Source of the DNA: JAEUHZ01 sp964552795
Lineage (GTDB): Bacteria > Planctomycetota > UBA1135 > GCA-002686595
DNA length: 64,000 nt
Reading direction: 5' to 3'
Assembly: GCA_964552795.1 (NCBI GenBank)
Contig: CAZKIO010000006.1
Location: 1-64,000, forward strand
Position 1 is the stretch's first letter. Every line of letters starts with the position of its first letter. A program made the position numbers and the translations under genes. The notes beneath the pieces are model-generated. The model did no database searches. It was not told the DNA's origin and worked only from the letters and a program-made list of their open reading frames with translations. Below are positions 28,709-37,298 of this stretch, in pieces.

Positions 28709-30208
28709 TCAGGACTCCACCGCGAAGGCGATCCGCGCGTCCGGCGCCATCCAGGGCTGGGGCGGCAGGCCGTACAGCGACAGGATCGTGGGGGCCACGT
28801 CGGTCACGCGCACCACGTCCGCCCGCCGCTCGACCCGCGCGCCCCGGCACCAGGCGAGGAGCCAGCCCGAGTCCTTGTGGTGGCCGGTCGACTGGTCGGG
28901 CGTGCCGTGCTCCTCGATGTGGCGCGCGAACTCGGCGCGGAAGCCCGCGATCTCGCGGTGCCGGATCTCGAAGGCCTGCCCGTCGAACGCGCGGCGCGGC
29001 ATGTTCAGTTCGCAGAAGACCTGCGCGCCGCGGCGCTGCACGGCGAAGAGCGGCTCGTCCGCGACCGCGAACAGGCCGCCGATCCGCTGCTCGCCCGTGC
29101 GCGCGGCCGCCTCGTCGGGGAAATTGACGGTCACGTCCGGGTTCATCTGGTGCAGCACGGAGCAGTCCGCGAGGCCCAGCGCATCGAACATCTCGCGCTC
29201 GCGCACCAGGCGCACGACCGGGTTGTGGATGTCCGTGACCGGATCGAACGGCCGCTGGCCCAGCGCGGTGCCGACCAGGATCACCGTGCGGTCGTCGGCC
29301 AGCTCCATCAACTCGCCCAGGAAGCGGTCGCTGTACGCGAAGCTGCGCTCGATCCAGGGCGCCAGCCGGCGCTCGTAGGCCTCGCGCTGGCGCACGCTCC
29401 GGAAGAAGCGGCGATCGGTCGGCGACAGGTCGGCCTCGAAGCGCTCGGGCTCCGCGGCACGCCAGTAGCGGTGCTGCATGTAGGCCACGTGGTTCATGTG
29501 CACGCTGGCGTAGGCCGGCCGCAGCCGTGCGTAGAGATCCACGAAGGCGTCGCGCGTCAGGTAGCTGTGCAGCATCGCGCGTTCCGGCGCGCGCGCAGCC
29601 CCGCGCAGCACCTCGGAGGGCACCTGCGACAGCGTGCGCAGCATGGTCGCGGCGCGCACGCCGCTGTGGCGCGTGCGGGCCAGGAGGCGCACGGCGCGCG
29701 CCGCGCCGAGCGCGAAGTTGCCGCTGTAGTTGCGCGCGCCGTACAGGCAGAACTCCTGCAGCGGGCGCAGTTCGTCGGGGAAGCAGTCGGGATCGTCGGC
29801 CAGCGACTCGGGCACGTAGAACGAGGCCGCGCCGGAGGTGCGCGGCGGGTGGCTCATCAGGCTGCCGAGCACGCCCACGGAGACGCCGTGCGCGTCGAGC
29901 ACGTCCCAGACGCAGCGCCCGCGGATCGAGGACGGGTCCTGTCCGAACCCGACGAGCCCGTGCTCGTCGGGGGCGAGACCGGTGTAGACGGAAGGCCAGA
30001 TGATCCACGGGCTGATGTGGCGCCAGGCCTTGTCGCGCCCCGCATCCCAGCCCGGCACGCGCGTGCGCACGACCGCCCCGCCCTCGAGCGCACGCGCGAA
30101 GTTGGGCAGCTTCCCCTCGGCCACGAACCGGTCGAGGAAGTGGCGCTCGGCCTCGTTGAGCTCGAAGAAGATCGTCCGGATCGGCGGTGACGTGCGCGGC
30201 TGGATCAT
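28709..30208 (-). CDS. Alkaline-phosphatase-superfamily protein with degenerate metal ligands
   Basis: This 499-residue protein has the overall plan of type I phosphodiesterase/phosphoglycerate-mutase-like family members. It begins TIFFELNEAERHFLDRFVAE, has a nucleophile-like WPSVYTGLAPDEHGLVGF box and ends near STGHHKDSGWLL and VTDVAPTILSLYGL. Compared with active relatives, the first metal Asp is Asn (FELNEA), the usual DH...HR pair reads NHVAYMQHRYW, and the SDHG box reads VGTALGQ. Several metal ligands thus seem lost. It may be an inactive scaffold or a divergent glycan-modifying enzyme. It lies among surface-glycan genes and is divergent from the GT39-type gene. Confidence 0.65.
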   Translation of the reverse strand: MIQPRTSPPIRTIFFELNEAERHFLDRFVAEGKLPNFARALEGGAVVRTRVPGWDAGRDKAWRHISPWIIWPSVYTGLAPDEHGLVGFGQDPSSIRGRCVWDVLDAHGVSVGVLGSLMSHPPRTSGAASFYVPESLADDPDCFPDELRPLQEFCLYGARNYSGNFALGAARAVRLLARTRHSGVRAATMLRTLSQVPSEVLRGAARAPERAMLHSYLTRDAFVDLYARLRPAYASVHMNHVAYMQHRYWRAAEPERFEADLSPTDRRFFRSVRQREAYERRLAPWIERSFAYSDRFLGELMELADDRTVILVGTALGQRPFDPVTDIHNPVVRLVREREMFDALGLADCSVLHQMNPDVTVNFPDEAAARTGEQRIGGLFAVADEPLFAVQRRGAQVFCELNMPRRAFDGQAFEIRHREIAGFRAEFARHIEEHGTPDQSTGHHKDSGWLLAWCRGARVERRADVVRVTDVAPTILSLYGLPPQPWMAPDARIAFAVES

Positions 30209-30374
30209 GCGGGGGCGGCGGCCGCCGGGTGCGCGGTGGCGCGTCGCGTCCAGGCTTTCGGCTACTGCGCCTCTCGCGCTGCAGGAATGCGGCCGATGCA
30301 CGTCCACGGGCCGCCGTCCCGGTTCGTCCGCCGGGGACCGGCCCCCGCCCGTTCGAGTACGCTGCCCGCGAACG
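30209..30374. promoter_or_regulatory. Divergent promoter region
   Basis: TACGCT at 30358-30363 precedes the ATG at 30375 by 11 nt and is the best -10 candidate for the plus-strand gene. Nothing distinct is seen for the minus-strand gene. Confidence 0.3.
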
Positions 30375-32165
30375 ATGCCCACCCAGCCGAGCGATCCCGC
30401 GCCCAGCGACACCGCGCCCGGAACACCGCCGCGAGCCGGACGCGGCACGTGGCTGGTCCTGTGCGCCGTGATCGCGCTGGCGTTCGGCCTGCGCCTCCAG
30501 GGCCTGGGCTTCCTGCTGCCGCACCTGGGCGAACCGGACGGCCTGGTGATCGACTACCAGGTGCGCGCCCTGGAGAGCGCCGAGCCGGAGCGCAGGCTCC
30601 ATCCGCTGTTCGCCTACTACCCGCACCTCGTCGCGCGCACGGCGACGCTGGTGCCCGCCGCGTGCGTGGCGCCGTCCGCGCCCCAGACGCTGGACGAGCA
30701 CCTGCGCGCGGCGTCGGCGACGCGCCTGCGCGCGCGGCTCGCCGTGGCCTTGCTCTCGCTCCTGGCGCTGCCGGTCACGTGGTGGCTCGCGCGGCGCTTC
30801 CTGCCCGACCCGTGGCCGCTGGCGGCCGCCGCGTTCGCCGGCAGCAGCCTCCTGACGCTGTGGTTCGCGCAGCAGGCGCGACCGCACGCCGCGGCGGCGG
30901 CGCTCGCCGTGCTGGCCGTGGGCGCGGCGGTGCGCCTGCGCGAGCGCGGCGGCTGGGCCGGCTACGTGATGGCGGGCCTGGGCGCGGGCCTGGCCGTCGG
31001 CGCGCTGCAGAGCGGCCTGGCGGTGCTGCCCGCGCTCCTCGTCGCGGCGCTCCTGCGCTGGCGCGCGGACCGCTGGCGCAGCCTCGTCGGGGCGGGCCTC
31101 GCGTTCGTCGTCGCCGCGGTGTGCGTGCCGGTGCTCTACCCGTTCCTGTTCGTGCGCGCCGAGCACGGCGCGAAGCTCCAGGACGGCGGCGGCACGCTGG
31201 CCCTGTCGCACCACCGCGTGTTCCTCGACCTGTTCAACGGCCGGGGCTTCGCCACCGTGTGGCGCTCGCTCGCCGAATACGATCCGTTGCTCACCGGGCT
31301 CGCGCTGCTCGGCCTCGTGACGGCCGGGGTCCTGCTCGTCACGCGCGCGCGGGCGCTGGGTACGCGGCGCGCGGGCGACCTCGTGATCGTGCTCGCGCAC
31401 GCGCTGCCGTACCTGGTCGCGATCGGGCTGTACCAGCGCACGTACCAGCGCTTCGCGCTGCCGCTCGTGCCGTACCTCTCGATCCTCGCGGCGCTGGGCC
31501 TGTGGGGGGCGTACCGGCTCGCGCGGCGCGCGGGACGGCCGGCGCGCACGCTGGCCGCGACGCTCGCGCTGGCCTGCGTCGGTGCGCAGCTCGCGTGGGC
31601 CTGGCGGCTGGGCGATCTGCGCTCGCGCGGCGACACGATCGAGGAGGCGGCCGACTGGATCGCGGCGAACGCCGAGCCCGCCGCCGACCGCATCGACGTG
31701 ATGCCGGGCATCGATCTGCCGCTGGCGCAGACTCCGGCCGCGCTGCAGTCGAGCTGGGCGTTCCGCGGCGAGGAGTCGATGCCCTGGTTCCGCTACCAGG
31801 CCGAGCTGCTGCCGGGCACGATCGACGCGCCGCGCCATGACCTGCGGCTGATGGAGCTCGTGACCTTCGCCGAGCGCCAGGCCGCGCACGCGGACGCGTA
31901 CGCCTTCGCGCGCCGGCTGACGGGCCGCTTCGCGGTCGTGATCTCCTGGCCGCCCCGGCAGCGCGACGCGCTGCGCGCGGTGCGCGAGGGCTTGCGCGGC
32001 CAGTTCCCGCTCGTCGCGCGCTTCGCGCCGGACGAACCCGACGTGGGCGAGGACCTGCCGCTCGCGCACCAGGACGACGAGTACCCGTACACGCTGCCGT
32101 GGGCCGCGCGCATCCTGTCGGCGCGCCGCGTGGGACCGGCGATCGAGATCTACCAGTTGCGCTGA
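30375..32165 (+). CDS. GT39/PMT-like membrane glycosyltransferase (copy 1)
   Basis: This 596-residue polytopic protein has about 10-11 hydrophobic segments, starting with WLVLCAVIALAFGLRLQGLG. The acidic motif LGEPDGL in the first extracytoplasmic loop matches the D/E-D/E site of ArnT/PMT-type transferases, which use polyprenyl-phosphate sugars. LTLWFAQQARPHAAAAALAV and HALPYLVAIGLYQRTYQRFA are conserved with a second copy at 43314-45098. The soluble C-terminal domain is about 140 residues. Expected to transfer a sugar on the outer face of the inner membrane; the acceptor is unknown. It converges on the flippase gene with 7 nt between stops. Confidence 0.78.
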   Translation: MPTQPSDPAPSDTAPGTPPRAGRGTWLVLCAVIALAFGLRLQGLGFLLPHLGEPDGLVIDYQVRALESAEPERRLHPLFAYYPHLVARTATLVPAACVAPSAPQTLDEHLRAASATRLRARLAVALLSLLALPVTWWLARRFLPDPWPLAAAAFAGSSLLTLWFAQQARPHAAAAALAVLAVGAAVRLRERGGWAGYVMAGLGAGLAVGALQSGLAVLPALLVAALLRWRADRWRSLVGAGLAFVVAAVCVPVLYPFLFVRAEHGAKLQDGGGTLALSHHRVFLDLFNGRGFATVWRSLAEYDPLLTGLALLGLVTAGVLLVTRARALGTRRAGDLVIVLAHALPYLVAIGLYQRTYQRFALPLVPYLSILAALGLWGAYRLARRAGRPARTLAATLALACVGAQLAWAWRLGDLRSRGDTIEEAADWIAANAEPAADRIDVMPGIDLPLAQTPAALQSSWAFRGEESMPWFRYQAELLPGTIDAPRHDLRLMELVTFAERQAAHADAYAFARRLTGRFAVVISWPPRQRDALRAVREGLRGQFPLVARFAPDEPDVGEDLPLAHQDDEYPYTLPWAARILSARRVGPAIEIYQLR

Positions 32166-32172
32166 GCACGCG

Positions 32173-33432
32173 TCACAGCGCGAAGCCCAGCCGCAGGCGC
32201 ACGAACAGGCGCAGGAGGATCACGTTGATCCCCATCGAGATCGCCGTCGCCGCCGCCGCGCCGCTCAGCCCGTGGATCGGGATCAGCACCGCGTTCAGCA
32301 CGACGTTCGACACGACCGTGAGTCCCATCAGCGCCGTGTGCCAGGCGGGCAGGCCGCCCATCAGCAGGATCTGGCCGAACGGCAGGTAGCCCGAGGCCAG
32401 CACGATGCCGCCGATCAGGATGCCGAACGGCACGTGGCTGGCCAGGAACTCGGGCCGCACTCCGAGGAACTCCAGCGCCAGCGGATACACGAGGACCGCC
32501 ACCGCGCCGACGCCCAGCATGCCGAGCCACGTCCATTTGCGCGCGCGGCGCACCACCGCGCGCAGCTCGTCGCGCTCGCCCAGCGCCATGTGGCGCGCGA
32601 CGATCGGGTTGAACACGTTCTGCAGCACCACCAGGGCCTGGAACACGCCTTCCGCGACCATGGCGGCGTAGGTGTAGACGCCCACGGCAGCGTCGGCGAG
32701 GTGCACGCCGATCATCCACACGTCGACCTTGGCGTTCAGCTCGAGCAGCACGCCCGACAGCGCGCTCTTGGCGCCGTACACGACGTGCCCGCGCACCGCG
32801 CGGCCCCAGCCGGCCGGCGCCGGCCGCAACAGACGCAGGACGTCGGCGCCGGCGGCCAGGAACAGGACGCCCTCGGCCACGCTGAACACGTAGGCCAGCC
32901 GGTCGCCGTCGAACTCGAGCCACATCGCCGCGAACAGCGCCAGCAGGATCAGGACGTAGCGCAGCGACTGGTACACGGCGAACGCGCGCATGCGCCGCTG
33001 TCCGTTGACCACGCCGAGCAGCACCTTGTTGATCGCGAAGAAGAACAGCCCCGGCGCGCTGGCCTCGATCGCGCGCGCCACGCCCGCGCTCTCCAGGACC
33101 GCCGCGATCGGCCAGCGCGCCAGCCAGTACAGGAGCGCGACGACGGCCGACAAGAGCACGGTGGGCGCCAGCGCCGCCAGCGCGGCGGTGGCGGCGCGCC
33201 CGCGGTCCTCGCCGGCCTCGGCCACGGCGCGCAGCGCGGAACGGTCGATGCCGCCCACCGCGGCCATCGAGAAGAACGTGTAGGCCGCCAGCGCCTGGTT
33301 GAACACGCCCAGCGCCGACTCGTCCCAGTGCTCGCCGATCAGGACGTTCAGCGCGAGGCCCGCGACGCCCAGGATCGCCAGGCTGCCGACGTTCCACAGG
33401 ACGTCGCTCTGGAGCTTGCGCGCGCCGGGCAT
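32173..33432 (-). CDS. Oligosaccharide flippase (Wzx/MOP superfamily)
   Basis: This 419-residue protein has about 12-14 hydrophobic segments in the order of polysaccharide exporters. Typical stretches are SDVLWNVGSLAILGVAGLAL, VVYGAKSALSGVLLELNAKV, DVWMIGVHLADAAVGVYTYA and LNAVLIPIHGLSGAAAATAI. It would flip undecaprenyl-linked repeat units across the inner membrane for the glycan made by the neighbouring transferases. The start at 33432 is an ATG with no clear Shine-Dalgarno sequence. Length is normal for the family. Confidence 0.82.
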   Translation of the reverse strand: MPGARKLQSDVLWNVGSLAILGVAGLALNVLIGEHWDESALGVFNQALAAYTFFSMAAVGGIDRSALRAVAEAGEDRGRAATAALAALAPTVLLSAVVALLYWLARWPIAAVLESAGVARAIEASAPGLFFFAINKVLLGVVNGQRRMRAFAVYQSLRYVLILLALFAAMWLEFDGDRLAYVFSVAEGVLFLAAGADVLRLLRPAPAGWGRAVRGHVVYGAKSALSGVLLELNAKVDVWMIGVHLADAAVGVYTYAAMVAEGVFQALVVLQNVFNPIVARHMALGERDELRAVVRRARKWTWLGMLGVGAVAVLVYPLALEFLGVRPEFLASHVPFGILIGGIVLASGYLPFGQILLMGGLPAWHTALMGLTVVSNVVLNAVLIPIHGLSGAAAATAISMGINVILLRLFVRLRLGFAL

Positions 33433-33487
33433 GGGCCGAGAGGGTGCGCGGCGCGCGCGCCGGACTCAAGGGGCCCGCCGATCGCGT

Positions 33488-35671
33488 TCAGCGGCCGGCC
33501 GCGACGGGTCCGCCCGACCAGGCGAAGCGCGCGGCGCCGCCGGGGCGCGCGGAGACGTCGGGCTCGATCGCGATCCGAGCCAGCTTGGCCGCGATCTCCG
33601 CGTCGCCGACGCTCTCCGCCCAGCGCATCAACCCGCCGCGGAACGGCGGGAAGCCCATGCCGAACACGGTCGCCAGGTCGATGGCGCGCGCGTCGGCGAC
33701 GACCTCCTCGCAGAGGGCGCGCCGCGCCTCGGCCAGCATCGCGAGGACCGGGCGCTCCGCCAGCGCGGCGTCGTCCTGGTCGCGGACCTTGAGGCCGCCG
33801 GGCTTCACCAGCTTCGCGAGGTCCGGATCCAGGTGCGGACGCTCCCCGGCGTGCCGGTAGAAACCGTGGCCGCTCTTCTTGCCGAGCCTTCCGGCGCCGA
33901 CGAAGGCGTCGAGCGCGTCGGACGGCGTCATGCGCTCGCCGTAGGCCGCGTGCAAGGAGCGCGCGGCGTGCTGCGCGACGTCGAAGCCGACCTCGTCGAG
34001 CAGCGCCAGCGGTCCCATCGGCATGCCGAAGTCCTTCAGCGCGCGTTCGAGGCGCGCGGCATCGACGCCGCCGGCCAGCATGCGCAGCGCCTCGTCGAGG
34101 TACGGACCGAGCAGCCGGTTCACCAGGAAGCCGGCGCAGTCGGCCGTGACGACCGGCGTCTTGCCCAGGCGCAGGGCCAGCGCGGCGGCCTCGGCCACGG
34201 TGCGCGCGCTGGTCTCTGGCCCGCGCACGATCTCGACGAGCGGCATCTTCCGCACGGGGTTGAAGAAGTGCAGGCCGACGACGCGCTCGGGGTGAGGCAG
34301 GTCGGCGGCGATCTCGGCGACCGAGAGCGACGACGTGTTCGTCGCCAGGATCGTGTCCTGCGCCACCTCGCGCGCCAGCGCGCCGAAGACCGCGCGCTTC
34401 ACGTCGAGCCGCTCGGCGACGGCTTCGATCACGATCTGCGCACGACCGAAGCCGCCCGGTGCGCGCGCGGCGTCGAGCCGGTCGACCGCCGCCACGGCCT
34501 CGTTCGCGGCGAGGCGCCGCTTGGCACGGCGCGCGTCGATCTCGGCGCGGTGCTCCAGGAGCGCCGTGTCCAGTGCTGCAGGGGACGTGTCGTGGAGGCG
34601 CGTCCACAGCCCGCGTTCGGCGCACAGGCTGGCGATGCCGCGGCCCATCACGCCCGCGCCGATGATGCCGGCGCGCTCGAAGGTCCGCACGTTCGAGCCG
34701 TCGGCGGCCTTGCGCAGCTTCTTGGCGTCCTCGCTGAGACGGAAGATCGCGATCAGGTTCTTGGCGATCGGTCCCACGGCCAACTCGCCCGCCGCGCGGG
34801 CCTCGGCCTCGAAGCTGGCGGCCTGGCGCGTGTACGCGGCGCGCGCGGCGACGTCGAGTGCGGCGAGCGGCGCCGGGTAGCGCCCGCGCGTCCTCTCGAG
34901 CACCTGCTTGCGCGCCTGGCCGGCGACGATCGCCACCGCCAGCGGGTTGCGGTCGACGAGCCAGCGCGCGACGGCGCCGCGCCCGCGGAGCGCGCAGGGG
35001 ATCCGGCGCAGCGCGATGCCGTCGGCGATGCGCACGAGATCCTCGGGCGCGGCGAGGCGGTCGGCCAGCCCGCGCCGCAGGGCGTCGCGCGCGGAGTACA
35101 GCCGCCCGGTGAGGATCGCATCGAGCGCGGAAGGCACGCCGACGCGGCGCGGCAGGCGCGTCGCGCCGCCCCACGCGGGCAGGATGCCGAGCTGCGTCTC
35201 CGGGAGGCCGATGCGCGTCTCGGGTCCGTTCGACAGCACGATGCGGTCGCAGGCCAGCGCCAGCTCGCACGCGCCGCCCGGGACGGCCCCGCCCGCGGCT
35301 GCGACGCTGCGGAAGCGGCGCCGCTCGCGCGACAGCCCGGCGACGCGGTCCCACAGCCGCTGTCCGATGCCGACGAAGCGCCGGACGGCGTCAGCGTCGG
35401 TGATCGCGGCCAGTGCGTCCAGGTCCGCGCCCGCCGCGAACGTGCGCGCGTCGCGGCCCGTGATCACCAGCCCGATCAGGTCGCGGTCGGCCTCGACCTC
35501 CTCCAGCACGAGGTCGAAGTCGCGCAGCAGCGGCAGGTCGAACACGGGCAGCGAGCGGTGCGGCGGGTCGAGCACGATCCGCGCCAGTCCCGGCGCCGGC
35601 CGCTCCAGGCGCACGCAGGCGCCGGGCATCGGCGCGCTCTCGGGGAACGCGAGACCGCTGAAGTCGATCAT
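33488..35671 (-). CDS. Multifunctional fatty-acid oxidation protein: enoyl-CoA hydratase/3-hydroxyacyl-CoA dehydrogenase (FadJ/FadB-like)
   Basis: This 727-residue protein catalyses two beta-oxidation steps. The N-terminal crotonase domain has both catalytic glutamates (GGAVPGGACELALACDRI and GLPETQLGILPAWGGATRLP). The central dehydrogenase domain has the NAD loop GIIGAGVMGRGIASLCAERG, ATNTSSLSV and VVGLHFFNPVRKMPLVEIV. The C-terminal domains carry GFLVNRLLGPYLDEA, GMPMGPLALLDEVGFD and VFGMGFPPFRGGLMRWAE. The ATG overlaps the thiolase stop (ATGA), so the pair is translationally coupled. Its products feed acetyl-CoA, and from odd chains propionyl-CoA, to the carboxylase module at 8.6-15.7 kb. 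Confidence 0.92.
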   Translation of the reverse strand: MIDFSGLAFPESAPMPGACVRLERPAPGLARIVLDPPHRSLPVFDLPLLRDFDLVLEEVEADRDLIGLVITGRDARTFAAGADLDALAAITDADAVRRFVGIGQRLWDRVAGLSRERRRFRSVAAAGGAVPGGACELALACDRIVLSNGPETRIGLPETQLGILPAWGGATRLPRRVGVPSALDAILTGRLYSARDALRRGLADRLAAPEDLVRIADGIALRRIPCALRGRGAVARWLVDRNPLAVAIVAGQARKQVLERTRGRYPAPLAALDVAARAAYTRQAASFEAEARAAGELAVGPIAKNLIAIFRLSEDAKKLRKAADGSNVRTFERAGIIGAGVMGRGIASLCAERGLWTRLHDTSPAALDTALLEHRAEIDARRAKRRLAANEAVAAVDRLDAARAPGGFGRAQIVIEAVAERLDVKRAVFGALAREVAQDTILATNTSSLSVAEIAADLPHPERVVGLHFFNPVRKMPLVEIVRGPETSARTVAEAAALALRLGKTPVVTADCAGFLVNRLLGPYLDEALRMLAGGVDAARLERALKDFGMPMGPLALLDEVGFDVAQHAARSLHAAYGERMTPSDALDAFVGAGRLGKKSGHGFYRHAGERPHLDPDLAKLVKPGGLKVRDQDDAALAERPVLAMLAEARRALCEEVVADARAIDLATVFGMGFPPFRGGLMRWAESVGDAEIAAKLARIAIEPDVSARPGGAARFAWSGGPVAAGR

Positions 35672-36993
35672 GCCCCGACCCTCTCCAGCACGAACGCGCC
35701 GCCCTGGCCGCCGCCGATGCACAGGGTCGCCAGTGCCAGTTCGGTGTCCATCGCCGCCAACTCGTGCGCGGCGGTCAGCAGGAGGCGCGCGCCGGTGCAG
35801 CCCACCGGGTGTCCCAGCGCGATCGCGCCGCCGTTGCGGTTCGTGCGCGCCGGATCGAGCGTGCCCAGGCGCGCCTTGCGCCCGAGCTTCTCGCGTGCGA
35901 ACGCGTCGCTCTCGAAGGCCTTGGCGCAGGCCAGCACCTGCGCGGCGAAGGCCTCGTTGATCTCGATCGGTCCGACGTCGGCGAGCGTGACGCCCGCGGC
36001 GTCGAGCGCCTTGGCGCTGGCGTGCACGGGGCCCAGGCCCATGCGCGCCGGGTCGAGCCCGGCCCAGGCCCAGCCGCGCAGCGCCGCCAGCGGCCGCAGT
36101 CCCAGCTCGCGCGCGCGCGCCGCGCTCGTGACGAGCAGCGCGCAGGCCGCGTCGGTGATGCCGCAGGAGTTGCCCACGGTCACGCGGCCGTCGGGCTTCT
36201 CGAAGTAGGGCCGCAGCTTGCCGAGCTGCTCGATCGTCTGGCCGTCGCGGATCGAGTCGTCGTGCTCCAGCGCGCGGGCGCCGGCCGCGGCGCCCAGCGG
36301 CAGGTGGGGGACGATCTCGCGCGCCAGGCGACCGGCGTCGCGCGCGGCCTGCGCGCGGCGGTGGCTCTCCAGCGCGAACGCGTCGGCCTCCTCGCGCGTG
36401 ATCGCGAACTCGCGCGCCAGGAGCTCGGCGGTGCTGCCCATGATCAGGCCGCTGATCGGATCCGTGAGACCCTCCATCAAGCCGATGCGCGGGCTGAGCA
36501 GCATCCTCGGCCGGAATCCGAGCAGCGCGCCGAGGCGTTGCAGGCCGCCGCGCGCGCGGGACACGCGCTCGAACTGGCGCGTCGCGGCCTCGTTGTAGAG
36601 GAGCGGAAAGCGGCTCATCACCTCGACGCCGACGCACACGAAGAGGTCGCCGCGGCCGGCCTCGATCGAGGCCGCGGCAGAGGCCACGGCCTCCATGCCG
36701 CTGGCGCAGTTGCGCGCCACCGTGCGCGCGGGGACGTGCTCGGGGAGGCCGGCGCGCAGGCCGATGACGCGTGCGACGTTGGCCTGGTCGTGCGGCGGGC
36801 CGGCGCACCCGGCGATCAGCTCGTCGACCGCGGAGCCGGCGACCCCGCTCTGCGCCAGGAGCTCGCGCGTCACGGCGGCCCCCAGGTGGCCCGCGTCCTC
36901 GCGCGCGAACGCGCCGCCGGCGCGGACCATCGGCGTGCGCAGGCCTGCGGCCAGCACGACTTTGCGGCGATCGTCCGGGGCGCTCCTCGTCAT
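35668..36993 (-). CDS. Acetyl-CoA acyltransferase (thiolase, FadI-like)
   Basis: This 441-residue thiolase completes the beta-oxidation cycle. The three active-site boxes are intact: ARNCASGMEAVASA (acyl-accepting Cys), EINEAFAAQ with GGAIALGHPVGCTGARLL (His), and TLCIGGGQGGAFVLE (second Cys). The ATG at 36993 is preferred; an upstream in-frame start at 37017 would add eight residues without homology. The stop overlaps the FadJ-like start. A biosynthetic thiolase is less likely because of the coupled hydratase/dehydrogenase. Confidence 0.92.
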   Translation of the reverse strand: MTRSAPDDRRKVVLAAGLRTPMVRAGGAFAREDAGHLGAAVTRELLAQSGVAGSAVDELIAGCAGPPHDQANVARVIGLRAGLPEHVPARTVARNCASGMEAVASAAASIEAGRGDLFVCVGVEVMSRFPLLYNEAATRQFERVSRARGGLQRLGALLGFRPRMLLSPRIGLMEGLTDPISGLIMGSTAELLAREFAITREEADAFALESHRRAQAARDAGRLAREIVPHLPLGAAAGARALEHDDSIRDGQTIEQLGKLRPYFEKPDGRVTVGNSCGITDAACALLVTSAARARELGLRPLAALRGWAWAGLDPARMGLGPVHASAKALDAAGVTLADVGPIEINEAFAAQVLACAKAFESDAFAREKLGRKARLGTLDPARTNRNGGAIALGHPVGCTGARLLLTAAHELAAMDTELALATLCIGGGQGGAFVLERVGA

Positions 36994-37298
36994 CTGCTGA
37001 GGGCGGAGGCTACGCACCCGGAGGCGGGGATGGAACCTCCGCCCCGGCCCGACCGGCGGCGCGCGGGGCCCCGGGACATGGACCTGGGCGCCGTCTGGCG
37101 TACACTCGCGGCCCGTGCCGGGCTCGCGGCCAGCTCGCGGATCCGGTGCGCTCGCGCGCTCTCTCCAACCCGCACAGCCTGCGCGTTCCTCCCGGGGTGT
37201 TCGCCAGCACGCCCGGGACGCGCGACTCCACTTGCGCGTTGGGGCGGCGTCCCAGCCCTCCCGTTCCCTCGATCCTTCGAACCCACGAGTCCGACACC
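36994..37298. other. Divergent intergenic region, no gene seen
   Basis: No open frame with coding character is evident in these 305 bases. The plus-strand string TACACT near 37100 could be a -10 element for the secreted protein starting at 37299, giving a long leader, but support is weak. Confidence 0.25.
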
